Assembly: GCF_954871325.1 (NCBI RefSeq)
Contig: NC_088778.1
Span: forward strand, 34,298,730-34,362,729
Source of the DNA: Gordionus sp. m RMFG-2023
Taxonomy: Eukaryota > Nematomorpha > Gordioida > Chordodea > Parachordodidae
Length of the DNA stretch: 64,000 nucleotides
Direction of reading: 5' to 3'
The notes beneath the pieces are model-generated. The model was not told the DNA's origin. It did no database searches and worked only from the letters and a program-made list of their open reading frames with translations. Positions 36,216-49,100 of this stretch are shown here, piece by piece. The position numbers were made by a program, and so were the translations under genes. Every line of letters starts with the position of its first letter. Within the stretch, counting starts at the first letter, position 1.

Positions 36216-39200
36216 CTTAATTACGGCTCATACTTTTTTTTGTTGCGTTTTATGCGTTCTATTTATTTTTCATCATATTCTTATTAGGTTTTTTTTAAAA
36301 AAAAATTACCGATATAGTCGTTATTTAATCTTTATTCTGTTCTCATTCACGAAAGGTTGTGTAAATAGGTTAATTGCTCGGATACGAAATGTATTATTCA
36401 CTAATTAAAAGGTAAATTATAACCTCCCCTCCCTCCCGATAGCCTAAATATCGCGGGATAACGCGATAGGGTGAGGTGGATCGAGAAAAACGTTAAACTC
36501 TTCGCGTGGCAAATAATTTTCGAGAAACTACTAGGCACTGCCCAGATCAAACCAACCGTCATGTTTGTAACCTGGACCAGGTTGAAAAAAGATCGAAAAG
36601 TACAAGATTTTAACCAACTATACCCAGGCAGGAGTAGACGTCTATGCGTATCGCTAATTTAACGCGAAATATCGAAGATTCGGTAAACATTGAAAATAGA
36701 AACAATCTAGAGTCAATAAACCTTGCAATCCAACCCTTTTGATTCATTTGAGAATTTTTATCTTTTAATCTCGCGCAATTTCACGATTTAACTATATTTC
36801 ATAGGAATCTTTGCAGCATATTCTATTGAATCATAGGCTGTTAGAATACTTTCCATAAGTGGATAAACTTCAGGAATGAACGATTCCCAATTTCTTTCAA
36901 TTTACGGTTTCCATCTAGAGCTAGGAGTCAGAAACTACATTGCCTAGCTTGGCTGAATTCAGCAAACATCCTCACCTTTTTCAACTCCAAAAAAGCAGAG
37001 AATGGGCTTGTTTACCCATATTATGTTTCAATATGAAGATTATTCTTCCCTCGTAGCGCTGAACAAGGGCTCGGGCCCGAATTTCTAGAAGCAATTTTAT
37101 TTTGAAAACATGGATTATAGAACTTAACAGCCAAAACTTAGCTTTGCTTTAGCAATACTTCCAAGTAGCCAAAAAACCTAGTTTAACATTGCCCTATACC
37201 TCATAATTGCACTACGAAAAAAGGCTAAATCTTCTGGAAGCATTCGGGATGTAAGCACGAGAAAATTAATAACCATAAATCCCAAGATCCGAAAGAGGGG
37301 CTAACCCTAAAATAAACTTCCTTTCTTTGGTTAAGCTCGAGTCCTGGTTAAGGACTTATCTCAAGGATTTTGTTTTTCATCCCTTTCATCTCTCACATTT
37401 ATTACTATTCTATTTTCTAGATGAGTTGTTTACAATTTCCGGTTATAAATTTATCAAAAGACCCCGATAGTCCCAACTTACACCCCCCCCCCTTCCCACC
37501 ACCGGAATCTGGCTACTGATTGATTTGTATTTTATAAATATTTAAAGTTTTAAACAACTTAATTTTTTAACGTTTTTAATATCTAATAAAATAACGTACT
37601 ACCACACCACCATCTCACTCATTATTAATAGTATTGCAAATAATTTTTTAATTTATTATGCACTTTGATTTTTTTTTTATTAAAAACCATTTTTTTAATT
37701 AATTTTTAATTTAATTTTAAAAACTTGTGTTTTTCCTATTTTTTTTAATTATTTTTTTTAGTACAAGCAAAATAATATTAATATTTTTTTTTTACATTAT
37801 GTTATTATATAAGTGTTTTCATTTTTAACGCATGAGTTATTTATAAAGCCCTCACAGCTGTTATCAGCTGATAAAATTTATTTTTTTTGAATACAAGTTT
37901 TAATAGTTTTATTATTTTTATTTTTTGAGATGAGCTTATTATTATAATATATAATGTTATATCTTCCTTCTACATTTACAATAAATACCTTATCAAATTA
38001 TCATCGTCTTTCTTTTCTTACCTTCAAAATCATATATAATTTCAATCTTTTTTCGTATATTATTGTTAGTATTATTATTATTATTAGGTATTTTATATAT
38101 ATATAATGTATGATGATAATAATACTAATAAATACATGTTTTGTGTGGTTGGTTTGGTACGATATACAAAAATACTACAAATAAATCAAGGAATATTAAT
38201 AATATAATATAAATTAATATATAAATAAAATAGGCTCCGCTCCGATAAAAGGAAATATTTGTATTAATAATAAAAGAATATATATATATAAAAATATAAA
38301 ACTGCCTGGAGGTAAAGTTTATTTTTTTACTACTCTACACAACATACAATAATAATAATATATAATATGTGTGTACAATGTAATATTATATTTTATCAAC
38401 CTTTCGTATTATTTTTAGTAAATTTTTTTTTTATCATTCCCTTCATAATACACATTACATTACATTACATTACACATCGTAATATCATCAAACAATTTTT
38501 TTATTTTTTTTTTACCATTCATTTTATTTTATGTATTTGTGTGTGATGATGATACAAATATTTTCGGTTAAATGAATTGAATAATGATAAAAAAAATAAT
38601 TTTAAAATAATGAATGGGTCAATCGCGCCGAACTCACTCACTGACACTCAGAAGCGGATATTGTAAATTAATATTATTTGAGTAAAATGCTCGGGCTTCG
38701 AACCCGAATTCGGTGTTTCGGTTTGGTTGGACAGTTCCTTCGAACGCAACACCGGACTAAACGGATACCAATTTATATGCAAACCGAAACCGGGACATTT
38801 ATTTTTGCACTCAATAAAACTTGATAGAGCAGTGCTTACGTGTATCCATTTTTTATAACGTTTTGGAGATGGTTGACCTCATTTTTTTTTGTACAGGACA
38901 CTTTTAGGCTTAATAAACATACAGAGCCGATATCCATTCAGTAAGTCATGATGGTACCTCCTAATCATTTTCTAAGGAGCTCTGAAAACGTTTTTGGCCA
39001 AAATCTTTATTCACTTATAATACGGAAAATTTGTTTTTATAAAAATCTCTTTTAAAAGTGGAAAAGAAGTAGCAATCATGCAAAATTTAACTCCCAAAAT
39101 TGAAATAGTTAAACTGAACTCTTATGACAGAAATGAATGAGTGATAAGCTTAGGATGGAAAATCCTATAAGGTTTGGTAAATAGGAGATTTTACGATTTC

Positions 39201-40107
39201 TAGCTGCAGTGATCTTTTATGACATATTTATAATGGTATAAAAATGCACTGAACGGGAAATGAATGGTTAAAAAACAGATGTTCGAATGAATGGCGTGAC
39301 TGGATCATTAAGATTTAGTTTCAATGGACACGTGACATTTAAAAATACCTTAAAATTATAAATTTATGACCTCGAAAAGATTCTACGTTTTGTTTTAAAA
39401 TTAAAAATGATAATTATGAAATAATACGTTTGCACTTGGGTCAGCTGATATCTCGAGATTTTACTTTGTCTTCGTGGCAGTCCCTTAATTTGTTTTTATT
39501 TATTTGGATTGCTGCCATCCATTCGCGCCGCCGGTTTGAGTGGTAAACGGAAATGGAATACGATTTTAAAACAAAATTATTTTAAAAAAGGGTCCGATTC
39601 CTAAATTTTTAAAAGCGCCTAATTCTCGGTCTATCCTACTCGGGTTTTGGAAGCGGACCCGAGGACCGGTCTAATTAAAATCTAGATATTCGATATTGAA
39701 TCGGTTTATTCCGATGTTTAATAAATTTGTCAAAAAACGGGTAAAACTATAGGTGCGCCGTTTCTCCGCTGTTACGGGTGAACCGCGAACTCGCACTTTA
39801 TTTTAAAATTGCGTTATTTAGCGTTCATAAAATGAGGTTAGGGTTATTCGTTTATTTTCGAGCGTCAAATTGGAACGGAAAGTCAAATTTATCGAAAAGT
39901 TCTAACCATCGCAACTTAACCGGAAATAGCATATTTCCAATTTTTAAATCGACTGTAAACAAAGAAAAATGGTAGATGTTTGTTATCCGGAAACAAAAAT
40001 TTTACGATTTATTTTCAAGGGGTCGCGTCAAATTTCGCGACGCATTTAAGGATCCGCCTCTACGCATATATTAATCATTTATATCTATGTATTTACATTC
40101 GTTACAG
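36216..40107. other. Upstream flank of the visible DOT1L exons
   Basis: Mostly AT-rich, with a 10-base C-run at 37483-37492 and GC-richer islands at 36420-36660, 38680-38800 and 39440-40100. The missing N-terminal DOT1L exon is expected here or further upstream. A phase-compatible but unconvincing candidate ends at about 39542 (donor TG|GTAAAC). A 63-codon plus-strand frame at 36471-36662 has protein-like composition but no family I recognise. Confidence 0.35.
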
Positions 40108-43100
40108 GTGGGTTTGTAAAGAGTATTCCGTACTCAAGTCCATCATAGACATCAAAGTCATTCGACAAGTTGACAGGTCCAGGTAAAAAGAAAAATATTT
40201 TTTTATACAAATTTTAATATATTTATATACGAATCCCTTTTTTTTAAAAAAAAAAAATGATTACGTCATCTTTCTTTAATCCCATCTCGTTCCATTCTTC
40301 TTCCAAATGATCCCCCCCCCCTCCGACTTGCTTCATGTCAACAACTTTATTTGCAATCTAAAATTAAAGGGCGTTGATAAATGTTATAATATACCAAATG
40401 TTGAGTATTTAATTCCAGTTTTTGAAGGATGTTTTTTATGTACTCTTCCCTAGATCCCATTCCAATCTCTCCTTCCGGCTTGCTCCATGTCAACAACTCG
40501 TAATTAATTATATTTTTTTAAAATTTATTGTTTAAACCGATTTTTTTTGTAATCTAAAATTTAAAAGGCGCTAATAAATGGTTATAAATAACCAAATTAT
40601 TTTAGTATTTAAAAAAAATGATAGGATTTTTTTCAGTAGTTTTCGAAAACGATATTTTTTTTTATGTACTCTTTCCTAGATTCCGTTCCGTTCCTCTTCC
40701 CAAATGATAGCTCCCCCCCTCTCTACCTCCCACGCTTCATGCCGACAACTTTATTTTGTAATCTAAAATGTAAAGGCGCTAATAAGTGGTTATAATAACA
40801 CCAAATTAAGTATTTAAAAAAAATGATAGGATTTTTTTCAGTAGTTTTCGAAAACGATATTTTTTTTTATGTACTCTTTCCTAGATTCCGTTCCGTTCCT
40901 CTTCCCAAATGATAGCTCCCCCCCTCTCTACCTCCCACGCTTCATGCCGACAACTTTATTTTGTAATCTAAAATGTAAAGGCGCTAATAAGTGGTTATAA
41001 TAACACCAAATTAAGTATTTAAAAAAAATGATAGGATTTTTTTTTCAGTTATCGAACCGCGATTACTTATTTATTGCGTGGTTTTTTTTGTTATAATCAT
41101 CCTTTATAAAATTCATTTTTTACGCCTCGATAAACTTTTTAAATAACTTTTCGTAAATGAAATTGTTATTTTGTATTTATACGTATAATTTATTTTTATT
41201 TTTTTTACTACTAACTACTTACTTACTACACATTAGATATCGCGAGAAGAAAAATCAATAAATCGATAATAATTTTATTTTCTCTCTTTTAGGGTAGGTA
41301 TTCTTCATTCATTCATTCATTCATTAAAATTTAAAAAAAATAGGAATATTGTGAGGACATTTAGTTTTTAAACCGTGATTAAGGATTTTACAAGCCTAGT
41401 TTTTATTTTATTTTTTTTTGCACATCCGAACCCGGCGGCCCGTATTTTAAAACCGGTTTTTTAGACTTGACTCGGGCTCGGCTCCGGTTTTCATTTTATT
41501 CGTGATACCGGGTTGGGCTTTATTAAAAAAATTATTTAGTCATCTAACCCCTGCCGATGTTTAATCTTAAAAAAAAATTCACGAGTCCGTAACAAGTTTC
41601 AAAAAATTGTCCCAAAAACCGATAACCAAAATTTTGATTGGTTAGAAATTTTTTGTGGCCAAACCAATGACGTATAATAATACCTACACAGACTGCATTC
41701 ATAATAAAGCGTCTTTGAATGCAAATCAGCTGGACCCGCCATTTTGGTAACCCATATGGTAATTGTTCTCGTGTTAAAAACTACTACCAAATCGATAACT
41801 TTGCTTCCTCATTATCTCGATGATCAGGCAATCCTTTAATAAAGGTTTGCGTCAGGTCTAGGAATAAATTGACCTCTCGTTTAAAATTTTTAACGATGAT
41901 ATGGGTAACCAAAATGGCGTCACCAGCTGTTTTCATTGATGTGCACTTTTTAATGAATGCATCGTCATTCCAGGTATTATATATCATTGGGCCAAGCCCT
42001 TTAAATTTTTTTCCCAAAAACTAGGCTCGCTATTAAATGTAATCTTAGTTACCGGGGTCCCAATGGGCCTTGGGGCATGATGGTCTGATTTAAACTCCGA
42101 ATGCTATTTTGTCGAGATGGATGGGTCATATAGATATTATTTTTGCGTTTATATAGTAGTAACCCAGCGATAAAAATATTTTTGCTAAGCTAAATTTTCT
42201 GATTTAAGACATCGAAAGATTGGTATACATTTTACTCTGTTATGATGTTGGCATATTAAATCCGATGTTACAGAAAATCCTTAAATTTCAATATCCACGT
42301 TTTACAGATCTGATAAACATTGTACGATGTCGTAGAATTGGTATCAAAATATCTGAAATACTCCTTAGGTTTAGCAGAAATAAATGTCTAACTAAGCATT
42401 GTGATGGCGTAGTAAAATTTGCATCCAAAGTACCTGAAGCACCTTGTAAGATTTAGAAATTTTTGATGAAGTAATGTCGCGAATATCGTGTAAAATGGTG
42501 CTTTTCAAATATATTAAGCTAAGAGCACCTCCTAGAAATACTGAGTTTCATTATTATCAGAAAGCTTGGTTATTTCATAAAGCTATTACTACCCGCCCGA
42601 ATATTTTCACCTTCAAACCCGATCCGATATTTGTTGGCGGCTCAGCCCGAATTCTTATTAATTGATATTTAAGTCTGACCCGGGTTTATTTGAATAAACG
42701 GGCCGGGCTTTAGTTCGGAACCGCTGATATCTAGGGTGTTGGGAATATTATTTCTGACCTACTCTTAACTATGATTTTCGTGGCTCCCTGATTGGCCTAA
42801 TGTTATTTTAGGGGTTAAGTTAAAAGGATTCACTCTAACTGGGAATGAGAATGCAAGTATCCGGCAAAATTTGTTTCCCACTCTTAAACTGGAGTTGGAT
42901 TTAAGATATGGATTGAATATATTTTAGAGACAGGGCGCTGCCTCTCCAAATTATTTATAAACAAGTAACGGTAATTTTATCGCGCTAAATTTTTCCGAAG
43001 TTTTAGGATATAATATAAATGAGGCAACATCGCGTGATTGATAGGGCGGGAACTAAGTTAACAGAGTTAAATTATTTTTTTAACCCCCCTTTTTTTCGAA

Positions 43101-46100
43101 AATTTTGACGCGATTCATAATTTATCTTCAACATTTTATTTTATAATCTAAGAAGCACGATAAATTTTTCCGGAACTGCTCAGCTCTAACCAAGGCACAA
43201 AGAATTCGATGCTAATATCATTTCTAGAGAATCGGAAAAACCTGACCGCGCCTCTAACGGAGATCCTCTCCGACTTTCTGGTCGGGTCGGGGCTACCCTT
43301 TATTTTTAAAATTCTCGTAATTTTAAGTAAGTTTGTTTTCCCGATCGTTTTATATAAGATTACTTCTAGGAAAAACATTAATTTTTTTTTTGTCCAACGT
43401 TCCTTGGAAAAGAAGAAAAATCTTACTCTGTAATATTTTTATTCTTTTTCCCGGATCGTCAGACTCGCGGGTTTTTTTTCTTCGTAGAATAAGAGTTGGG
43501 ATCTGACTTGAATCTTTTGAAAATACTCGTATTATAGTGTTTTGGATTTTTATTTATCCAATATAATCGGACCGGTAAAACATATGTTCTATGCCAGCTT
43601 CGTCCAGTGTTCCCCCTCCCCCATTTCTTTTGTAGTTCCGTTTGCTATTTTTCCAGATGCACGATATTTATATTCCAAGGGAAAAAAAGTTAATTCCATT
43701 TACCACAGACTTTCTTTCTTTTAGAACCTTTGCTTTACTTCTCTACTACATAATCTAAAATGCGTAATATTTGCTTATCACGCTTAACACGTGATACGTG
43801 AAGCGCGTAATGGTTGTGGTAGCTGCTTTTATCACGCTTAACACGTGATACGCGAAGCGCGTAATGGTTGTGGTAGCTGCCATTACATACAGGATTTCTC
43901 CGAATCCAAAACTAAACCCGTTTATATTTATTTATCGTTATCCTCTAAAAAAAGAGATCGATAAAATCTTATCGACGATATAATTTTAAAATTTTATGAA
44001 TCGAACGTGACCAATCAATTCTTGTTTTAGCCATCAAGGAATGAGGGATAGTCAACCACGGAATCATTTTTTTTATAACCCGAGTCCGACCTTGGGTAGG
44101 GTTCTTGAATTCTTGCCCAACCGGTTTTTGAAAAATGACACTAACCGGGGGCTTCGGAAACTTGTTGGGGGGGGGGGGGTTCTACAGTTAGCATAATAAT
44201 ATGTATGGAGGAATTGGCTTCCATCTTTACTTGAAAGCCGCCACCGAGCCTAAGAATCTCGGCTTTCCTGCCGAAAATAAGGGGGAAATGGGGTTTACTT
44301 ATTCTAGGTCTTCCTAACACGAAGACTAACAAGCAAATCATATGTTTAGTGAACAAATATCAAGTTTTTAGATAAGATTTACAATTATATTTTTTTATAA
44401 TTACGAATTTTTGAATGCCATATTATTATTATTTTTTCTCTATTTGTTTTTTGTACAATAAAAAAATTGTAATATAAATAATTCATAACGTGGAAAAGAT
44501 TGACGCTACGCTATTCATATTTGTAAAAAATCTTGATAAATTTTTGCGGGAATATTAAACAAATATATAACATGATATTAAAATAAAAATAATAGATATT
44601 CAAAAAATAAGAAATATTATATTTCTCCTCCATTACTTACTTATTTATCGATTTTCGATTTCCCGGGGAAACTTAGTTTTTTTTATTTATATTGATTTTG
44701 TTTCATTCTTTCACTCCTACTCTTCCCTTCCTCCCCCCTCTCTCCATTCCATTCCTTGGAGCGGAATGGAGAGAGAACGATTACGGATAGACGAAATAAT
44801 AGGGATTCGTTAAATTTCGGGGGGGGGGGGTAGTATTGCCAGAAGGTCTCGTTATTCGCCATAAACATGAGTTCGGATCGTTTAACGTCCGAGTCTAGAC
44901 GATAGAGACTAGTTAAAGCCCTACCCGACCCGCGAGGTCGGTTAATTATAAGCTACCCGAGTATTTTTATTCATACCCATTTTTTATATAAATAGTTACG
45001 ATGATATGCAAGCTCTTTGCGCCAGGTTCAACCACGTCATAGATACGTTTCTGTCCATGGTAAATTATTTATTTATTTATTTTTATTTTCTTGTTTAGCA
45101 TTTGCTAAAAATCTCCGATTCCCCCTTGGAGACTTTAAGTCCTCGATCATTTTTTTTTCTGGCGAATTGGCAAAAAAAAGAGGCATTCGTCATCCCCGTA
45201 AAACATTTTTTTTTTCCCTCATCTCATTCCCTCTATTCCATTTTCGAAATTGTATCGATTTTCGATAAAAGAAAATTTAAAAAAAAAATCCAATATCCGC
45301 ATCCGTCATTATCCAAAAATCGTAAGCGCAATATAAAACGATAAAAATAAGAGAACTGCACTATAAAACAACGCTACGCACTCCTTAAGGCTACGCGAAA
45401 TAATCTCATTTTTTTTTTCTTGAATTAAAGTTTATATTAAAAAAAAAATAAAAATAGCGCGAAACTTAGAAAATGTATTGATTTTTTGATAATTTTTTTT
45501 TTTTAAAAAAATATCGATTTTCGAGCACCCCCCTCATTATTCTTTTCTTTCTTTCGTCAAACGTCTTTGCAATCTTCTAGATTCTTCTTTCCATTCATTT
45601 CCTTTTTGTTTTGGCCTGCTTTTAAATTTTATATTGTTGGCCCAATGTTATTGCATTCACATGGCATTCACGCATGATACATCCACCACGAAAACGAGAA
45701 CACTTCACTAGTATTTTATGGTTAACGGATGGATGGATGAATGGCTTGTATAAATATTTATATTGCCACTTATTTTTTTGTTCTCTTTATACTACAATAT
45801 CGAAAATATTACATATTTATTATAATACTATTTATTTTATTTTTTTTTTACTTTGCATGCTTGAACGAATGCCGTATAATAAAAAAATAATACAAAAATA
45901 ACGAGGCTTTGTTAAAGCTACTTTTAGAAGTAGCTAATAATAGCTACGGCTACTTCCATAAAAAGTATCTTTTCTCAAAAATGGCGCGCTTATCGCTATT
46001 AAATTTTGAAAAATGTATACTCTTAAAAATTAGCTCCAAATTTAAAATATCGCGTTTATGTATTGTTTTTTTAAATCGTAAAATTAAATTTTTTATTTCA

Positions 46101-49100
46101 TTTCTTTCTTTAATTTTTACAATAAATATCCTCTGACAGGAGAACTGGATGGGAGTAGGGGGGGGGGGGGTATTACATGTTATGATAAGTCATTTTAGCA
46201 AGGGGGGAGGGCGAATCTTTAGATAGTGTGAGATATCGAGGCCCAAGATGACGCGAACAGATGTGATAGCGACGGATATGAGAAGCGTGATCCTTACAAA
46301 TATTGATTCTCAGGACCGTCAAGAATGTAAAATAAAAATCGGGGGGGGGGGGGGGGAATGGCCTATCTGGGTAAACCGGAAATCGCCATAAGGCGGAGAA
46401 GAAGAAGAGATCCGATTTGCATGATCTCTTTATCATCCTCATCGGAATATCTTCAAAAAAAAACAGAAGATTTTCTAGCTTTGTTAGGCTTCCCTGAGTA
46501 TGAAGATTACTATATATGTAATTGATGAACTAATCTACGGAACGGCTAAGTTTATCCCCGATTTATTAATGAGTCATGAATGAATGGAAGGATGGAAGAA
46601 ATGTTAATATTATAAATAAAACAATAAAAAAAAATTAGATATATATATTCATCATTTTTTTTTAAAAATATTAAATTAAAATATTATTTTTTTCAAGATT
46701 GCTAAAAAGCGCGCCACTTTTATTGGCCACTTTAAATACTCTAAAATACGACTATCTTCCAAGTGGCCATTAAAATTCTTACTATTCCACCATTCGTCTA
46801 TGTTTGGCCAAAACGTTCCCCCTTTAAAAGTGACCGGTTTGATTAAGATATAAGTCAAATTACCAGAAATCGGAACTGGGCCCCTGTGATTTATTTTGGA
46901 CCCTAACTAGAACCCGGACTGGATAAAATGTTGGGTTTTTTTTAAATCAACCAACCGGACCTTAAAAACCCGAAACTTTTTTATTTACCATCTATTCAGT
47001 CGAAAGGAACGTCCATGGTGTGCGGCAATCCCATCGCCTCCTCCGAGCTCCTCAAATGGATAATGGATTTCGTCTACATGAGGGCTATATCGCAACCCCT
47101 GCTTCTCAATAGATGCAAGCCCAACTCGTTGCCAGAGGTAATTTTTTTTTTCTCTTGGGAGTGATTCTTGGAACTTCGCCAACTCATTCGCTATCGGCTG
47201 TACATTTTTCGAACGAGAGAGAAATGGTAAGGCCTCGAACAACGAAATGCGAAGAGTTTTGAGGTTTTTCTTGCCAACCGCTAACTTGCCCCAGTGGTTA
47301 ATCTTACATTTATCTTTGGCGATCCTTACAAGTAGGAATGGGCGCACCGATAATATAATATCGGGTCGGTCTTGTCGATCAATTTCAGCCAGGACCGGCT
47401 TAGACCGCTCGATAATTTGTCAAGTTAGCTAGCAAAGTAACTAGATTTCCATTCATTTTTTTAAGCCATATGATAAAAGCCGACAACTTCTTTATTAAAA
47501 ACTATTCTTTCGGCCGCTAGCGGTCAACATCGACCCTAACAATGTCGGTCTCTAAGAGGCTACCCTAGTTGAGGAGAAATGGGTCCGGGTTTAAAGGGCC
47601 CAGATAAATTTATTTCTTCTAAATATTTCTTCTAAATATTTCTTCTCAATATCAAGACTTACGGGGAAACGAGTTACGAACAAGTCAAGAAGATTCTACA
47701 GAAGCTGAACATTCAACCCGACGATACCTTCATCGACCTGGGAAGCGGTACGACTTAAAAAATAGTTATAACTTGTTTTACCCCCTAATTCCATCTTTAA
47801 AGCTTGCCTTATTATTGTGTGCCATTTAACCCCACGTGAACAAAGCATAATTTATCAAATATTAAAATGTGTATCTAATCAAGGCATCGGTCACATAGTG
47901 CTGCAGGTGGCGGCCTCTACCCAATGCAGGTCATGTGTTGGGATCGAGAAGGAATCTACCAGGGCCCATTACGCCATTCAAATGGACAAGCAATTCGGCG
48001 TCGTCATGAAATGGTTCGGGAAAAAGTTTCATCATTACCAGGTTTACTTTACTTGATTTAAGGAAAATCTTAAAAAGTCGGACATTTACATTTAATTGTC
48101 TCGTGGAATATATTGATTTCCGGTTAAAATTATTTATTTTTTTTCTTCTTGTTTACAATTCAGCTGATTAACGGCGACTTTTTAGATGCCGAGCACATTG
48201 ATCTCATCTACCAATCTACCATCATTTTTGTCAATAATTTCGCCTTTCGGGAAGTCAATCACAAGCTCAAAGGTCTTTTCGGCAATCTGGATAATAGTAA
48301 TACTAATTATACCATTTTTTTTTTAAAATTATCATTTTTAGCTCTTCACTTACTTGTGCCACTGAATCAAACTCTTATCCTTTCGAACTCGACGGACAGA
48401 CGTTTTAGGTTGGGTCAGGGTTGGACTTTTATTTTTGAAATCTCCTTCAGGCTAGATGGACTGGATTCTGACGAGATGTTGAATTATTTTGTTTTCCTAA
48501 TGCCCCTTAAAAATATTCTTTTAGAAAAACACCAATTCTCAAAAAAATAATCTCAATCCCATTAATTTCAAATGGAGTTCGTGGTTTTTGGATCTTATTT
48601 TAGGTCAGATCGGATCTATTACTTTCTAAATTAAGAGTTGGGACCTGACTCGAATCTTTCAACTAATAGATCCAATGAGCTAAAAACGAACACGTAGCGT
48701 ATTCAATATAAACGTTTTTTGGTGACTAATGTAGTTAACTAACATTGTTTTCCCGATTTATTTATTATTACCGCAGACACTCGAATCGTCTCCACGTACC
48801 CTTTCAGGACGGAATATTTCAAGATATCGGACAGGAACCTAGACGGTAAGCGGATTTTTCTTAGATTTAGAATGTTTTTTAGAAAGAAATTTATGCCACG
48901 TCAGCTGTTCTTAAAACATTTTTATACAATTGAGTTAGAAGAGTTTTCGTAGAGAATGAAATACAATGAAAGGAAACTGGATTTTTATATGATAAAAAAA
49001 AAATAATCATCCATCACAGATCCGGCCGCCATAATGCGGGTATCGAAATACATGAGCGATGACGGAGCGTTTTCCTGGACACAAAGCCCAGTTCCTTACT

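Noticed and set aside
36471-36662. 63-codon plus-strand frame as missing first DOT1L exon
   Set aside because: No similarity to the DOT1L N terminus and no donor in the right phase.
40246-41050. CRISPR-like array
   Set aside because: The units are contiguous tandem duplications of about 200 bp in a eukaryotic intron, without unique spacers.
46985-47347. 120-codon minus-strand frame
   Set aside because: It is antisense to DOT1L exon 47000-47137, whose plus-strand translation matches the conserved protein with correct splice sites.
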